From NCBI GenBank assembly GCA_002698575.1, contig NZZG01000084.1, forward strand, positions 1 through 64,000: DNA of 64,000 nt. Direction: 5' to 3'. The notes under the pieces are model-generated. The model worked only from the letters and a program-made list of their open reading frames with translations. It ran no database searches and had not been told where the DNA came from. The translations under genes and the position numbers were made by a program. Positions 47,873 to 56,713 of the stretch are shown one piece after another; positions within the stretch are counted from its first letter, which is position 1; each line of letters starts with the position of its first letter. Source of the DNA: Pimelobacter sp. (GTDB taxonomy: Bacteria > Actinomycetota > Actinomycetes > Propionibacteriales > Nocardioidaceae).

Positions 47873-48352
47873 ATGACGAGCTCCCTGCCCAAGCCTGCCG
47901 AGCGCGAGCTGATCGCGACCACGACCATCGCGGCGCCCCCCGCCGAGGTGTGGGCGCTGCTCACCGACTTCTCACGGATGCCCTCCTGGAGCCCCGAGCT
48001 GGTCCGGATGGTGCCGCTGCTGCGCGGCGGCCTGCGGGTCGGCCAGCAGTACCTCGGCATCAACAAGCGCAAGGCGATGATCTGGCCGACCCGCTCGGTG
48101 GTGGCCGAGCTGGAGCCCGGTCGGGTCGTCGCGTGGGACACCCGCTCCAGCGGTGCCCGGTGGATCTGGGAGATCGAGCCCACGGAGGGCGGCACGGCGG
48201 TGACGCACCGACGTCCGGTGCCCTCGGGGCTGAGCCCGATGAGCGGGGTCTTCGCCCGGGCGTTCCTCGGCGGCGCCGAGGGTCACTGCGACGAGCTGGA
48301 GGCGGGGATGGCCACGACCGTCGCGCGGCTGAAGGCGGCCGTGGAGGGGTGA
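47873..48352 (+). CDS. SRPBCC (START/polyketide-cyclase-like) family protein
   Basis: The 159-aa product follows the helix-grip fold: [28 protein letters not shown] at the start, [10 protein letters not shown] and [19 protein letters not shown] in the strands, and a long amphipathic C-terminal helix ([21 protein letters not shown]). These proteins bind hydrophobic ligands; this subgroup is uncharacterised. It lies 27 nt after the lipase-like gene, possibly with its own promoter. Confidence 0.8.
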   Translation: MTSSLPKPAERELIATTTIAAPPAEVWALLTDFSRMPSWSPELVRMVPLLRGGLRVGQQYLGINKRKAMIWPTRSVVAELEPGRVVAWDTRSSGARWIWEIEPTEGGTAVTHRRPVPSGLSPMSGVFARAFLGGAEGHCDELEAGMATTVARLKAAVEG

Positions 48353-48371
48353 GCCGAGGATGCCGGCGCCG

Positions 48372-48389
48372 ATTCGGCTGTCGGCGAAC
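48372..48389 (+). promoter_or_regulatory. Candidate ClgR-binding site upstream of clpP1
   Basis: The 18-bp sequence ends in GGCGAAC, which fits the RGCGWWS half of the ClgR consensus as I recall it. The left half (TCGGCT) matches CGCY with changes; three specified positions deviate overall. It lies about 40 bp upstream of the clpP1 -10, a suitable place for an activator. ClgR activates clpP1P2 in other actinobacteria. Confidence 0.35.
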
Positions 48390-48427
48390 AGGGCGGGTTT
48401 GCCCGTGGAAGTGTCCCTGCTTCGGGC

Positions 48428-48433
48428 TAGGGT
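48428..48433 (+). promoter_or_regulatory. Leaderless -10 of clpP1
   Basis: TAGGGT is followed by 7 nt and GTG 48441, supporting this start over longer in-frame alternatives. Confidence 0.55.
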
Positions 48434-48440
48434 CGGCGAC

Positions 48441-49088
48441 GTGAACCAGAACTCCAGTCCTTCGGCCCCCCTGGCCCCGACGATGGGCGCCGGCGGGGGA
48501 CTCAACGTCCTCGACGACCACATCTACCAGCGCCTGCTGCGCGAGCGCATCGTGTTCCTCGGCTCCGAGGTGCGCGACTCCAACGCCAACGCTATCTGCG
48601 CGCAGCTGCTCCTGCTCTCGGCCGAGGACCCCGAGGCAGACATCTTCCTGCACATCAACAGCCCCGGTGGCTCGGTCGACGCCGGCATGGCGATCTACGA
48701 CACCATGAACTACATCCCCAACGACGTGGCGACCGTCGGGATGGGCCTGGCCGCCTCGATGGGCCAGTTCCTGCTGTGCGCCGGCACCAAGGGCAAGCGC
48801 TACGCCCTGCCGCACGCGCGGATCATGATGCACCAGCCGTCCTCGGGCATGGGTGGTTCGGCCTCGGACATCAAGATCCAGGCCCAGCAGTCGCTGCACA
48901 TCAAGAAGGTGCTGCTCGACCTCATCGCCGAGCACACCGGCCAGTCGATCGACCAGGTCATCGCCGACGCGGACCGCGACCGGTGGTTCACCGCCGAGCA
49001 GGCGCAGGAGTACGGCCTCGTCGACCAGGTGGTCAAGAGCGCCCGCGAAGCCGCCGACGACGGCCGCCCGGCCCACCAGAAGGACTGA
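48441..49088 (+). CDS. clpP1: ATP-dependent Clp protease proteolytic subunit 1
   Basis: The 215-aa serine protease subunit forms a mixed tetradecamer with ClpP2 in actinobacteria. Catalytic Ser is in [11 protein letters not shown], His in [10 protein letters not shown] and Asp in the DLIAEHTGQ region. A short propeptide-like N-terminus ([19 protein letters not shown]) precedes the core and may be processed. It is 10 nt upstream of clpP2. GTG 48441 is supported by the -10 box. Confidence 0.95.
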   Translation: MNQNSSPSAPLAPTMGAGGGLNVLDDHIYQRLLRERIVFLGSEVRDSNANAICAQLLLLSAEDPEADIFLHINSPGGSVDAGMAIYDTMNYIPNDVATVGMGLAASMGQFLLCAGTKGKRYALPHARIMMHQPSSGMGGSASDIKIQAQQSLHIKKVLLDLIAEHTGQSIDQVIADADRDRWFTAEQAQEYGLVDQVVKSAREAADDGRPAHQKD

Positions 49089-49098
49089 GGTACACCAC

Positions 49099-49704
49099 AT
49101 GAGCTACTACATCCCGCAGTGGGAAGAGCGCACCTCCTACGGTGTGCGCCGCATCGACCCCTACACCAAGCTCTTCGAGGACCGCATCATCTACCTCGGG
49201 ACGCCGATCTCCGACGAGGTCGCCAACGCGATCATCGCCCAGCTGCTCTGCCTGCAGTCGATGAACCCCGACCAGGACATCAGCATCTACATCAACAGCC
49301 CCGGTGGCTCCTTCACCGCGCTGACGGCGATCTACGACACGATGCACTTCATCAAGCCCGACGTGCAGACGGTCTGCATCGGTCAGGCGGCCTCGGCCGC
49401 CGCCATCCTGCTGGCCGCCGGCACGGCCGGCAAGCGGCTCGCGCTGCCCAACAGCCGGATCCTGATCCACCAGCCCTACACCGAGGGCACGTTCGGCCAG
49501 ACCTCCGACATCGAGATCCAGGCCAACGAGATCCTCCGGATGCGCGAGCTGCTGGAGAAGATGATCAGCGACCACAGCGGCAGGGGCGTCGAGGAGGTCA
49601 GCGCCGACATCGAGCGCGACAAGATCCTCACCGCCGCCCAGGCCGTGGACTACGGCCTGATCGACAACGTCCTGGAGTCCCTGAAGACCCCGGCGCTGGC
49701 CTGA
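49099..49704 (+). CDS. clpP2: ATP-dependent Clp protease proteolytic subunit 2
   Basis: The 201-aa partner subunit has catalytic Ser in GQAASAAAILLAAG, His in RILIHQPYTEG and Asp near MISDHSGR. The axial loop start is YYIPQWEERTSYG. It follows clpP1 by 10 nt in one operon. A G/C hairpin (49748-49762) follows before clpX. Confidence 0.97.
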   Translation: MSYYIPQWEERTSYGVRRIDPYTKLFEDRIIYLGTPISDEVANAIIAQLLCLQSMNPDQDISIYINSPGGSFTALTAIYDTMHFIKPDVQTVCIGQAASAAAILLAAGTAGKRLALPNSRILIHQPYTEGTFGQTSDIEIQANEILRMRELLEKMISDHSGRGVEEVSADIERDKILTAAQAVDYGLIDNVLESLKTPALA

Positions 49705-49747
49705 TCGCGGACACGACGGTCCGGATTCGCCGTGATCCCGTGTTCGT

Positions 49748-49762
49748 CCCCCCGTCGGGGGG
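49748..49762 (+). terminator. Short GC hairpin between clpP2 and clpX
   Basis: CCCCCC-GTC-GGGGGG forms a 6-bp stem with a tight loop and no U-tract. It may attenuate readthrough from clpP2; a TACCGT box at 49773-49778 could then start a separate clpX transcript. Confidence 0.35.
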
Positions 49763-49869
49763 CGGCACGGGGTACCGTCGGATGGTTTGACGGCCGGGTC
49801 GCTCGGCGAGGCCCGGCATGGCACCACCCCCATCACGCACCATGACGCATCACCACCTGGAGGACCCCC

Positions 49870-51150
49870 GTGGCACGTATCGGTGACGGAGGCGACCTGC
49901 TGAAGTGCTCCTTCTGCGGCAAGAGCCAGAAGCAGGTCAAGAAGCTGATCGCCGGCCCCGGCGTCTACATCTGCGACGAGTGCATCGACCTGTGCAACGA
50001 GATCATCGAGGAGGAGCTGAGCGAGGGCACCGAGGTCAGCCTCGACGAGCTCCCGAAGCCGAAGGAGATCTTCGACTTCCTCAACTCCTACGTCGTGGGT
50101 CAGGAGCAGGCCAAGAAGGCGCTGGCCGTCGCGGTCTACAACCACTACAAGCGGGTCCAGGCCGGCGTGCAGCCGGTGTCGGGCAAGCACTCCAAGGACG
50201 AGGTCGTCGAGGTCGCCAAGTCCAACATCCTCGTCATCGGTCCGACCGGGTGCGGCAAGACCTACCTGGCCCAGACCCTCGCCCGGATGCTCAACGTCCC
50301 GTTCGCGATCGCCGACGCGACGGCGCTGACCGAGGCGGGCTACGTCGGCGAGGACGTCGAGAACATCCTCCTCAAGCTGATCCAGGCCGCTGACTACGAC
50401 GTCAAGAAGGCCGAGACCGGCATCATCTACATCGACGAGATCGACAAGGTGGCCCGCAAGGCGGAGAACCCCTCGATCACGCGCGACGTCTCCGGCGAGG
50501 GCGTCCAGCAGGCCCTGCTGAAGATCATCGAGGGCACCACCGCCTCGGTCCCTCCCCAGGGCGGCCGCAAGCACCCGCACCAGGAGTTCATCCAGATCGA
50601 CACCACCAACATCCTGTTCGTGGTGGGCGGTGCCTTCGCAGGTCTCGAGCACATCATCGAGCAGCGGGTGGGCAAGAAGACGCTCGGCTTCACCGCCGAG
50701 GTGCGCGGAGCCGAGGAGCGCGCGGCCGACGACCTGCTGGCCCTGGTGCGTCCCGAGGACCTCACCAAGTTCGGCCTGATCCCGGAGTTCATCGGTCGTC
50801 TCCCGCTCATCGCCAGCGTCAACAAGCTCGACCAGGCCGCCCTGGTGCAGATCCTCACCGAGCCCCGCAACGCCCTGGTCAAGCAGTACCGCAAGCTCTT
50901 CGACCTCGACGGGGTCGAGCTGGAGTTCTCCGACGAGGCGATCAAGGCGATCGCGGACCAGGCTCTCGAGCGTGGCACCGGTGCCCGTGGACTGCGGGCC
51001 ATCATCGAGGAGGTCCTGCTGCACGTCATGTACGACGTGCCCTCGCGCGGCGACGTCGCCAAGGTGATCATCACCGGCGAGGCCGTCGACGGCGAGGCCG
51101 CTCCCGAGCTCGTCCTGCGCGAGACCAAGCCCAAGAAGAAGTCGGCGTAG
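49870..51150 (+). CDS. clpX: ATP-dependent Clp protease ATP-binding subunit ClpX
   Basis: The 426-aa AAA+ unfoldase feeds ClpP1P2. The N-terminal zinc-binding domain has CSFC and CDEC pairs (residues 13-41). Walker A is GPTGCGKT, Walker B IIYIDEID, the pore loop GYVGED and the sensor region [10 protein letters not shown]. The C-terminal small domain contains the IGF-like ClpP-binding loop area ([10 protein letters not shown]). GGAGGA precedes GTG 49870. It is transcribed with or just after clpP2. Confidence 0.98.
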   Translation: MARIGDGGDLLKCSFCGKSQKQVKKLIAGPGVYICDECIDLCNEIIEEELSEGTEVSLDELPKPKEIFDFLNSYVVGQEQAKKALAVAVYNHYKRVQAGVQPVSGKHSKDEVVEVAKSNILVIGPTGCGKTYLAQTLARMLNVPFAIADATALTEAGYVGEDVENILLKLIQAADYDVKKAETGIIYIDEIDKVARKAENPSITRDVSGEGVQQALLKIIEGTTASVPPQGGRKHPHQEFIQIDTTNILFVVGGAFAGLEHIIEQRVGKKTLGFTAEVRGAEERAADDLLALVRPEDLTKFGLIPEFIGRLPLIASVNKLDQAALVQILTEPRNALVKQYRKLFDLDGVELEFSDEAIKAIADQALERGTGARGLRAIIEEVLLHVMYDVPSRGDVAKVIITGEAVDGEAAPELVLRETKPKKKSA

Positions 51151-51167
51151 TCGCGATCAAGCGAGCA

Positions 51168-51207
51168 GCGCGTCGCGAGGGACGAGCGGCGCGCGTCGCG
51201 AGACGAG
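51168..51207 (+). repeat. Tandem near-duplicate of a 17-19 bp unit after clpX
   Basis: GCGCGTCGCGAGGGACGAG (51168-51186) is repeated without the GG as GCGCGTCGCGAGACGAG (51191-51207). The pair leads directly into the larger dispersed repeat. Confidence 0.5.
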
Positions 51208-51264
51208 GTTGAGTAGCGCTGCGACTGAGGAACGAAGTCGCACGAGCGCGTACCGAAACCCGGT
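51207..51264 (-). repeat. Dispersed intergenic hairpin repeat, copy 2
   Basis: It starts GGTTGAG and ends GAAACCCGGTGA, matching the ends of the element at 1801-1850 in opposite orientation. The interior is a hairpin with stem GCGACT/AGTCGC extended by GCGCT/AGCGC and a loop starting GAGGA. It lies in the convergent gap between clpX and valS, where it could act as a bidirectional terminator. Confidence 0.6.
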
Positions 51265-51317
51265 GACCCGGCCAGCAGCCCTGGGGACGAAGGGTGAGCG
51301 CGCATGTCGCCGCCATC

Positions 51318-51344
51318 TCGCTACGCCGGCGCCTCGCTGCGCTC
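51318..51344 (+). repeat. 27-bp direct repeat, left copy
   Basis: A 27-bp sequence beginning TCGCTACGCCGGCGCC and ending CTGCGCTC is identical to 51372-51398, 54 bp away. It contains the palindrome CGCCGGCG. Confidence 0.75.
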
Positions 51345-51371
51345 GTCGGCCGGCTACTCGATGTCCGAGGA

Positions 51372-51398
51372 TCGCTACGCCGGCGCCTCGCTGCGCTC
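51372..51398 (+). repeat. 27-bp direct repeat, right copy, running into the valS stop codon
   Basis: Identical to 51318-51344. Its last two bases lie within the valS stop codon (51397-51399 on the reverse strand), so the repeat defines the end of the gene. Confidence 0.75.
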
Positions 51399-54015
51399 AG
51401 TCGTCCGCCGGAGCCAGCTCCGCGTCCACCTGCAGCTCGTCGCCGCCGGCCACCAGCACCAGCTCGTCGATCTTGCCGACCGCGATCAGGTCGGCGCGCG
51501 CCAGCTCCACCCGGTCGAGCTGCTCCTGAGGACCGGTGACCCGCACCTGGGAGAGGCGGGCACGCATCGAGACCTTGGCCTTCGACTTGGCGCCGCGCAC
51601 GCCGCGCAGCACCGTCGCCACGGCGTCCACGGTCGCCGGGTTGGCGGCCGCCGCCGAGCCGAGCTCGGTGGCCAGCGGCCACGAGGACCGGTGGATGGAG
51701 CCGGGGCGCCACCACGACCAGACCTCCTCGGTCACGAACGGCAGGAACGGCGCGAGCAGCCGCAGCTGCATCTCCAGGGCGATGGTGAGCGTGGCCTTGG
51801 CCGACTCGGTCGGCTCGCCGCCGTCCTCGGCGTAGGCGCGCTCCTTGACCAGCTCGAGGTAGTCGTCGCAGAACTCCCAGAAGAACTTCTCGGTCACCTC
51901 GAGGGCCGTCGAGTAGTCGTAGGCCTCCAGGGCCTCGGTGGCCCGGGTGACCACGCCCGCGAGCCGGGCGAGCAGTGCGCAGTCGACCGGCGCGCTGACG
52001 CGCACCGGGTCGAGGGAGGTGCCCCCCACGTTGCCGAGCACGAACTTGGAGGCGTTGAGCACCTTCATGGCCAGGCGGCGACCGACCTTCATCTGGGTCT
52101 CGTCGAAGGGCGAGTCCAGGCCGGGGCGGGCCAGGGCGGCGCGCCACCGCACGGCGTCGGCGCCGTACTTGTCCAGGATCTCGGTGGGGACGACCACGTT
52201 GCCCTTGGACTTCGACATCTTCTTGCGGTCGGGGTCGAGGATCCAGCCGGACAGCATCGCGTGCGACCACGGCACCTGCCCGTTCTCGTAGTGAGCGCGC
52301 ACCACCCGGCTGAAGAGCCAGGTGCGGATGATGTCGTGGGCCTGGGTGCACAGGTCCATCGGGAAGACCCGCTCGAAGAGGTCGTCGTCCTCCCCCCAGC
52401 CGCCCGCGATGTGCGGGGTGAGCGAGGAGGTCGCCCAGGTGTCCATCACGTCGGGGTCGCCCAGGAAGCCACCGGGCTGGTTGCGCTGGGACTCGTCGTA
52501 CCCACGGGGGGCGTCCGTGGACGGGTCGACCGGGAGCTCGGCCTCGCTGGGCAGCAGGGGGTGGTCGTAGTCCGGCTCCCCCTCGGCGTCGAGGGGGTAC
52601 CAGACGGGGAACGGGATGCCGAAGAAGCGCTGGCGGGAGATCAGCCAGTCGCCGTTGAGGCCGCTGACCCAGTTGTCGAAGCGGTGCTTCATGTGACCCG
52701 GGAGCCAGGTGATCTGCTCACCCTCGGTGAGGAGCTCGTTGCGCAGCTCCGGGCTGCGACCGCCGTTGCGGATGTACCACTGGCGCGTCGCGACGATCTC
52801 GAGCGGCTTGTCGCCCTTCTCGAAGAAGTTGGCCATCCGCTGGGTCGGCTTCGGCTCGCCGTCCAGGTCGCCGCTCTCGCGCAGCAGGGCGACCATCGCC
52901 TCGCGGGAGGAGAAGGTGGTCTTGCCGGCCAGCTCGGCGTACGCCGTCGACGCGGCCTCGCTCGCGAGCCAGGGCGGCGTCTCGCGGGTGAACCGCCCGT
53001 CGCGGCCGACGACGGTGCGCACCGGCAGGTCGAGCTCGCGCCACCAGGTCACGTCGGTGAGGTCACCGAACGTGCAGCACATCAGGATCCCCGAGCCCTT
53101 GTCGATCTCGGCCAGGGGGTGGGCCAGCACCGGCACCTCGACGCCGAAGACCGGCGAGGTCACGGTGGTGCCGAACAGGTCCTGGTAGCGCTCGTCGTCG
53201 GGGTGGGCGATCAGCGCGACCACGCTGGGGATCAGCTCGGGCCGCGTCGTCTCGATGTGCACCACGCCGCCACCGGGCCGGTGGAAGCCCACGCGGTGGT
53301 AGGCGCCGGCGTACTCGCGGGCCTCGAGCTCGGCCTGGGCGACCGCGGTCTGGAAGGTGACGTCCCACAGGGTCGGCGCGTCCTGGAGGTAGGCCTCGCC
53401 GCGGGCGAAGTTGCGCAGGAACGCGCGCTGGCTGACGGTCTGCGCCTTCGCGCCGATCGTCGTGTAGTGCTGCTTCCAGTCGACGGAGAGGCCGAGGGTG
53501 CGCCACAGCGACTCGAAGACCTCCTCGTCCTGCTCCACCAGACGCTCGCACAGCGCGATGAAGTTGGGCCGGCTGATCGGCACCTGCTTCTTGGCATCCG
53601 GCTTCTCGGGGGGAGTGAAGTCCGGGTCGTAGGGGAGCGAGGGGTCGCAGCGCACGCCGAAGTAGTTCTGCACCCGGCGCTCGGTGGGCAGGCCGTTGTC
53701 GTCCCAGCCCATCGGGTAGAAGACACTCTTGCCGCGCATCCGCTGGAAGCGGGCGATCAGGTCGGTGTGGGTGTAGGAGAAGACGTGGCCGACGTGCAGG
53801 CTGCCGCTGACGGTCGGTGGCGGGGTGTCGATCGAGTAGACGTTCTCGCGCGGCTGGGTGCGGTCGAAGGCGTAGGTCTCCTCGGCCTTCCACCGCTCGG
53901 CCCACGTGGCCTCGAGACCCTCGAGGGCCGGCTTGTCCGGTACGACGACGGCGCCGGCGGGTGCGTCCGCGGTGCTCGTCGGGTCCGGGGCCTGGCCTTC
54001 GATGATGTCGGTCAT
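51397..54015 (-). CDS. valS: Valyl-tRNA synthetase
   Basis: The 872-aa class I enzyme charges tRNA-Val. The HIGH motif appears as HVGH in [14 protein letters not shown], and the KMSKS motif is exact in KKMSKSKGN. The editing domain (about 190-360) has the RPE element in [10 protein letters not shown]. The C-terminal anticodon-binding domain ends with a short coiled region ([21 protein letters not shown]). The frame stays open upstream, but ATG 54015 is supported by a TAGGAT box 7 nt before it and by the family alignment. It converges on clpX over a repeat-rich gap. Confidence 0.96.
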   Translation of the reverse strand: MTDIIEGQAPDPTSTADAPAGAVVVPDKPALEGLEATWAERWKAEETYAFDRTQPRENVYSIDTPPPTVSGSLHVGHVFSYTHTDLIARFQRMRGKSVFYPMGWDDNGLPTERRVQNYFGVRCDPSLPYDPDFTPPEKPDAKKQVPISRPNFIALCERLVEQDEEVFESLWRTLGLSVDWKQHYTTIGAKAQTVSQRAFLRNFARGEAYLQDAPTLWDVTFQTAVAQAELEAREYAGAYHRVGFHRPGGGVVHIETTRPELIPSVVALIAHPDDERYQDLFGTTVTSPVFGVEVPVLAHPLAEIDKGSGILMCCTFGDLTDVTWWRELDLPVRTVVGRDGRFTRETPPWLASEAASTAYAELAGKTTFSSREAMVALLRESGDLDGEPKPTQRMANFFEKGDKPLEIVATRQWYIRNGGRSPELRNELLTEGEQITWLPGHMKHRFDNWVSGLNGDWLISRQRFFGIPFPVWYPLDAEGEPDYDHPLLPSEAELPVDPSTDAPRGYDESQRNQPGGFLGDPDVMDTWATSSLTPHIAGGWGEDDDLFERVFPMDLCTQAHDIIRTWLFSRVVRAHYENGQVPWSHAMLSGWILDPDRKKMSKSKGNVVVPTEILDKYGADAVRWRAALARPGLDSPFDETQMKVGRRLAMKVLNASKFVLGNVGGTSLDPVRVSAPVDCALLARLAGVVTRATEALEAYDYSTALEVTEKFFWEFCDDYLELVKERAYAEDGGEPTESAKATLTIALEMQLRLLAPFLPFVTEEVWSWWRPGSIHRSSWPLATELGSAAAANPATVDAVATVLRGVRGAKSKAKVSMRARLSQVRVTGPQEQLDRVELARADLIAVGKIDELVLVAGGDELQVDAELAPADD

Positions 54016-54022
54016 GGACGAA

Positions 54023-54028
54023 ATCCTA
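54023..54028 (-). promoter_or_regulatory. Leaderless -10 of valS
   Basis: TAGGAT on the reverse strand ends 7 nt before ATG 54015. No T-box leader is possible in this arrangement. Confidence 0.55.
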
Positions 54029-54139
54029 GTGGGGTGTGTCCTGCCGATTGACGCGGCGTCACACGACGCCCGGCGGGCGCGGTGCGCGCTGGACCGGAAT
54101 CCTCCTGCGGCCTCGGTGCGGATGGTGTCGGATGGACCG

Positions 54140-55063
54140 ATGAGCGCTGCCCGCCCGACCCTCGAGTTCTTCGACGACCCCGCTGCCTTCCTCGTCGCGG
54201 CGGATGGCTTCCTCGCCGCCCACCCGGTGCTGGTCACGGTGGTCTCCACGGTCACCGAGCGGTGTGCCCGGGGCGAGATCGCGCGGGGACCCGCGCCGCG
54301 CTGGTGGGTGATCGTGCGCGAGCACGACGAGGTCGTGGCCGTCGGCATGCGCACGGCTCCGGGCGGCGAGAGCCCGCCGTACCTGACCGCGATGTCGGAC
54401 GACGCCGCGCTCGCGCTCGCCGGCGCCCTCGCGTCACGGGGCGAGTCCGTGACCCAGGTCAACGGCGCGCTGCCGGCCTGCCTCGTGGTCGCGCAGGAGA
54501 CGGCGCGGTGGAGCGGCGGCACGGTCCGGATCATCGAGCACACCCGGCTGCACCGCCTCGACGAGCTCCGCGAGCCGCCCCGACCCGGGGGCCGGTGCCG
54601 TGCGGCCACACCCGAGGACGTCGCGACGTGCCTGGACTGGTGGGAGGCCTTCGAGGTCGACGCGGCCGCGCAGGCCGGTCGACCCGCGCACGCCGCTCTC
54701 GAGCCGCAGGACGCCGACCTGATGCTGGCCCGGATCGAGCGTGGCGGCGTGCTGCTCTGGGAGGACGACCAGGGCGAGGTCGTCCACCTCACCGCCGCCA
54801 ACCGGCCGTCGTACGGCGTGGTCCGGGTCGGTCCGGTCTACACGCCCGCCGAGCAGCGCGGGCGGGGGTATGCGAGTGCCGCGGTGGCCGAGGTGGCGGC
54901 CGCGGCGCGGCGCGCGGGCCACGACGTCTGCCTCTTCACCGACCAGGCCAACCCGGTCTCCAACAGGATCTACGCGGCGATCGGCTTCGTGCCGGTCGTC
55001 GACATGGCCCACGTCGAGATCGTCCGCGGAGCCGGACGCCTCACCACACCAGGACCGGCTTGA
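54140..55063 (+). CDS. GNAT-family N-acetyltransferase
   Basis: The 307-aa product has a less conserved N-terminal GNAT-like half and a canonical C-terminal GNAT domain: [22 protein letters not shown] carries the acetyl-CoA loop (QRGRGY), followed by [22 protein letters not shown]. The substrate is unknown. The start is uncertain: ATG 54122 is in frame, but 54140 has a weak TCGGAT box 6 nt upstream. It diverges from valS and its 3' end overlaps the convergent dehydrogenase gene by 23 nt. Confidence 0.82.
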   Translation: MSAARPTLEFFDDPAAFLVAADGFLAAHPVLVTVVSTVTERCARGEIARGPAPRWWVIVREHDEVVAVGMRTAPGGESPPYLTAMSDDAALALAGALASRGESVTQVNGALPACLVVAQETARWSGGTVRIIEHTRLHRLDELREPPRPGGRCRAATPEDVATCLDWWEAFEVDAAAQAGRPAHAALEPQDADLMLARIERGGVLLWEDDQGEVVHLTAANRPSYGVVRVGPVYTPAEQRGRGYASAAVAEVAAAARRAGHDVCLFTDQANPVSNRIYAAIGFVPVVDMAHVEIVRGAGRLTTPGPA

Positions 55064-56138
55064 CGGCGGCTCCCGAGGCCACGTCGGCGATCGCCTTCTC
55101 GATCTCCTCGAAGGAGTAGGTCGTCACCAGGTCGTCGACCCCGAAGTCGCCCGCCGCGCGCATCGCGAGCAGCCGCGGGATCATCTCCTGCGGATCGGAC
55201 TCGCCCTCGATGGAGGAGCGGATGATCTTGCCGTTCTGGAGCAGGTCGATCGCGTCGATCGTGTACTCCTCGGGGCCGAGCCCGAGCGCCACCAGCGTGC
55301 CGCGGATCCGCAGTGACTGCTGGGCCTGCTTGACGACCTCGGAGACCGCGGTGGTGTCGATCGCGTACGACGCCCCGCCTCCGGTCAGCTCCTTGACCCT
55401 CTCCACCACGGACTGCTCGCCCAGCGTCGACGGGTCGACGACGACGGCCCCGAACCCGGCGGCCACCTCGAGGCGGCTCGGCATCAGGTCGACGGCGACG
55501 ACCGTCCCGCACCCGGCGGAGCGCGCGGCGACGATCGCGGCGAGGCCCACCGCGCCGCAGCCGAAGACGACCAGGCTGTCGTCGGGGCCGGGATCGAAGA
55601 TGTTGAGCACCGTGCCCGCGCCGGTCTGGAAGCCGCAGCCGTACGGCGCGACCGTCGCCAGGTCGAGGTCGGGATCGATGACGACGCAGTTGTCGGCGTA
55701 GGCGATCGCGTGCTTGGCCATGCTCGACTGGCCGAAGAAGGAGCCGTAGACGGGCGCGCCGTCGCGCTGGTGCGTGGTGGAGCCGTCCATCCGGAAACCC
55801 ATGTAGTTGTACATCAGCGTGTTGTCGCAGTAGCCCACGAGACCGTCGCGGCACATCTGGCACTCGCGGCACGAGCGGAAGCTGAGCAGCACGTGGTCGC
55901 CGACGGCGATGCCCGTGACGTCCGCCCCGACCTGCTCGACCACGCCGGCGCCCTCGTGGCCGAAGACCCGGGGAAACATCTCGGCGGGCAGCTGGTCGCG
56001 CAGCGACAGGTCGGTGTGGCACACGCCCGTGGCGACGATGCGCACGAGGACCTCGTCGGCGCGGGGCTCGTCGAGGTCGACCTCGACGAGCTGGAACGGG
56101 CCGCCGGGGGACTCGACGATGGCAACAGTGGTCTTCAT
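55041..56138 (-). CDS. Zinc-dependent NAD(P) alcohol dehydrogenase, aryl-alcohol type
   Basis: The 365-aa medium-chain dehydrogenase has the catalytic zinc ligands in GVCHTDLSL and FGHEGAGVVE, and the structural zinc lobe with four Cys in CRECQMCRDGLVGYC. The nucleotide fold is VVFGCGAVGLAAIVAARSAG with an Asp at the end of the second strand (AVDLMPSR), favouring NAD. The closest type is benzyl/aryl-alcohol dehydrogenase; mycothiol-dependent formaldehyde dehydrogenases share this fold and cannot be excluded. It is 10 nt downstream of the DUF4334 gene in one operon, under a promoter with a KstR-like box. Confidence 0.88.
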   Translation of the reverse strand: MKTTVAIVESPGGPFQLVEVDLDEPRADEVLVRIVATGVCHTDLSLRDQLPAEMFPRVFGHEGAGVVEQVGADVTGIAVGDHVLLSFRSCRECQMCRDGLVGYCDNTLMYNYMGFRMDGSTTHQRDGAPVYGSFFGQSSMAKHAIAYADNCVVIDPDLDLATVAPYGCGFQTGAGTVLNIFDPGPDDSLVVFGCGAVGLAAIVAARSAGCGTVVAVDLMPSRLEVAAGFGAVVVDPSTLGEQSVVERVKELTGGGASYAIDTTAVSEVVKQAQQSLRIRGTLVALGLGPEEYTIDAIDLLQNGKIIRSSIEGESDPQEMIPRLLAMRAAGDFGVDDLVTTYSFEEIEKAIADVASGAAVKPVLVW

Positions 56139-56148
56139 GAGCAGGGGG

Positions 56149-56616
56149 TCACTCTCTCTCGAGCCAGAAGTAGTACAGGTCGGAGACGCCGAAGGCGGCC
56201 TCCAGCTTGCCGTTCATGATCCCCATGAGCGTGGTGTCGTCGACGCGCTTGAAGTGGTCGAGGACCGGCATCTTGTCGTAGACCATCGTGGCCGTGCTCT
56301 CGCCGCGGAACTCGACGGGCCACAGGCTGGCCTCACCGCCGCCGCCCGCCTTGAGGTGGGAGAACAGTGCCCCGTCGGCGTCGCGACAGATCAGTGGCTG
56401 CGCGTCGAGCGGGCCGTGGAAGCGCTTGCCGTGCCAGCCCACCTGCTCCAGCACCGTGCTGGCGAGGTGACCGGTGGCGAAGTCACCGCCGCGCCAGTCG
56501 CCGAGGATCTCGGCAACGGTGACCGGAGTGAGGGCTGCCCACAGGATGTCGAGGTCGTCGGGGTCGACGTGGGTGGCGTCGCGGAAGCGCCGGAAGTCGG
56601 CGGTGACGTCGGTCAT
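56149..56616 (-). CDS. GXWXG / DUF4334 family protein
   Basis: The 155-aa product shows the two domains of this actinobacterial family: the GxWxG segment as ILGDWRGGDFATGH (residues 37-50) and the DUF4334 segment with VLDHFKRVDDTTLMGIMNGK near residue 115-135. The biochemical role is not established. In mycobacteria and relatives such genes sit near lipid, sterol or alcohol oxidation genes, as here with an alcohol dehydrogenase. ATG 56616 is fixed by a TAGGTT box 6 nt upstream. Confidence 0.8.
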   Translation of the reverse strand: MTDVTADFRRFRDATHVDPDDLDILWAALTPVTVAEILGDWRGGDFATGHLASTVLEQVGWHGKRFHGPLDAQPLICRDADGALFSHLKAGGGGEASLWPVEFRGESTATMVYDKMPVLDHFKRVDDTTLMGIMNGKLEAAFGVSDLYYFWLERE

Positions 56617-56622
56617 GGGATC

Positions 56623-56652
56623 AACCTAGAACGTGTTGCAGTTTGCTGTCAC
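56623..56652 (-). promoter_or_regulatory. Promoter of the DUF4334-dehydrogenase operon
   Basis: On the reverse strand GTGACA (56652-56647), an 18-nt spacer and TAGGTT (56628-56623) lead to ATG 56616 after 6 nt: a good -35, a good -10 and leaderless spacing. Confidence 0.6.
56627..56640 (-). promoter_or_regulatory. KstR-like operator
   Basis: TAGAACGTGTTGCA matches the actinobacterial KstR consensus TNNAACNNGTTNNA at every specified position. It overlaps the -10 by 2 bp and fills the spacer, a repressing position. A related TetR-family regulator with a similar site is also possible. Confidence 0.5.
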
Positions 56653-56713
56653 CAGATGGAGGAGATGCGTCGATGTCGGTCTCTGCCGCCACCGCCCTAG
56701 ACTCGCGGGCGAG

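Noticed and set aside
51168..51398. CRISPR array
   Set aside because: Repeats are of different types, only two identical 27-bp copies exist with a 27-nt separation, and no cas genes are present.
54048..54053. TTGACG as the -35 of the GNAT gene
   Set aside because: No TANNNT sequence occurs at a suitable distance downstream.
51400..54120. Forward open frame across valS
   Set aside because: Antisense shadow of a well-conserved tRNA synthetase.
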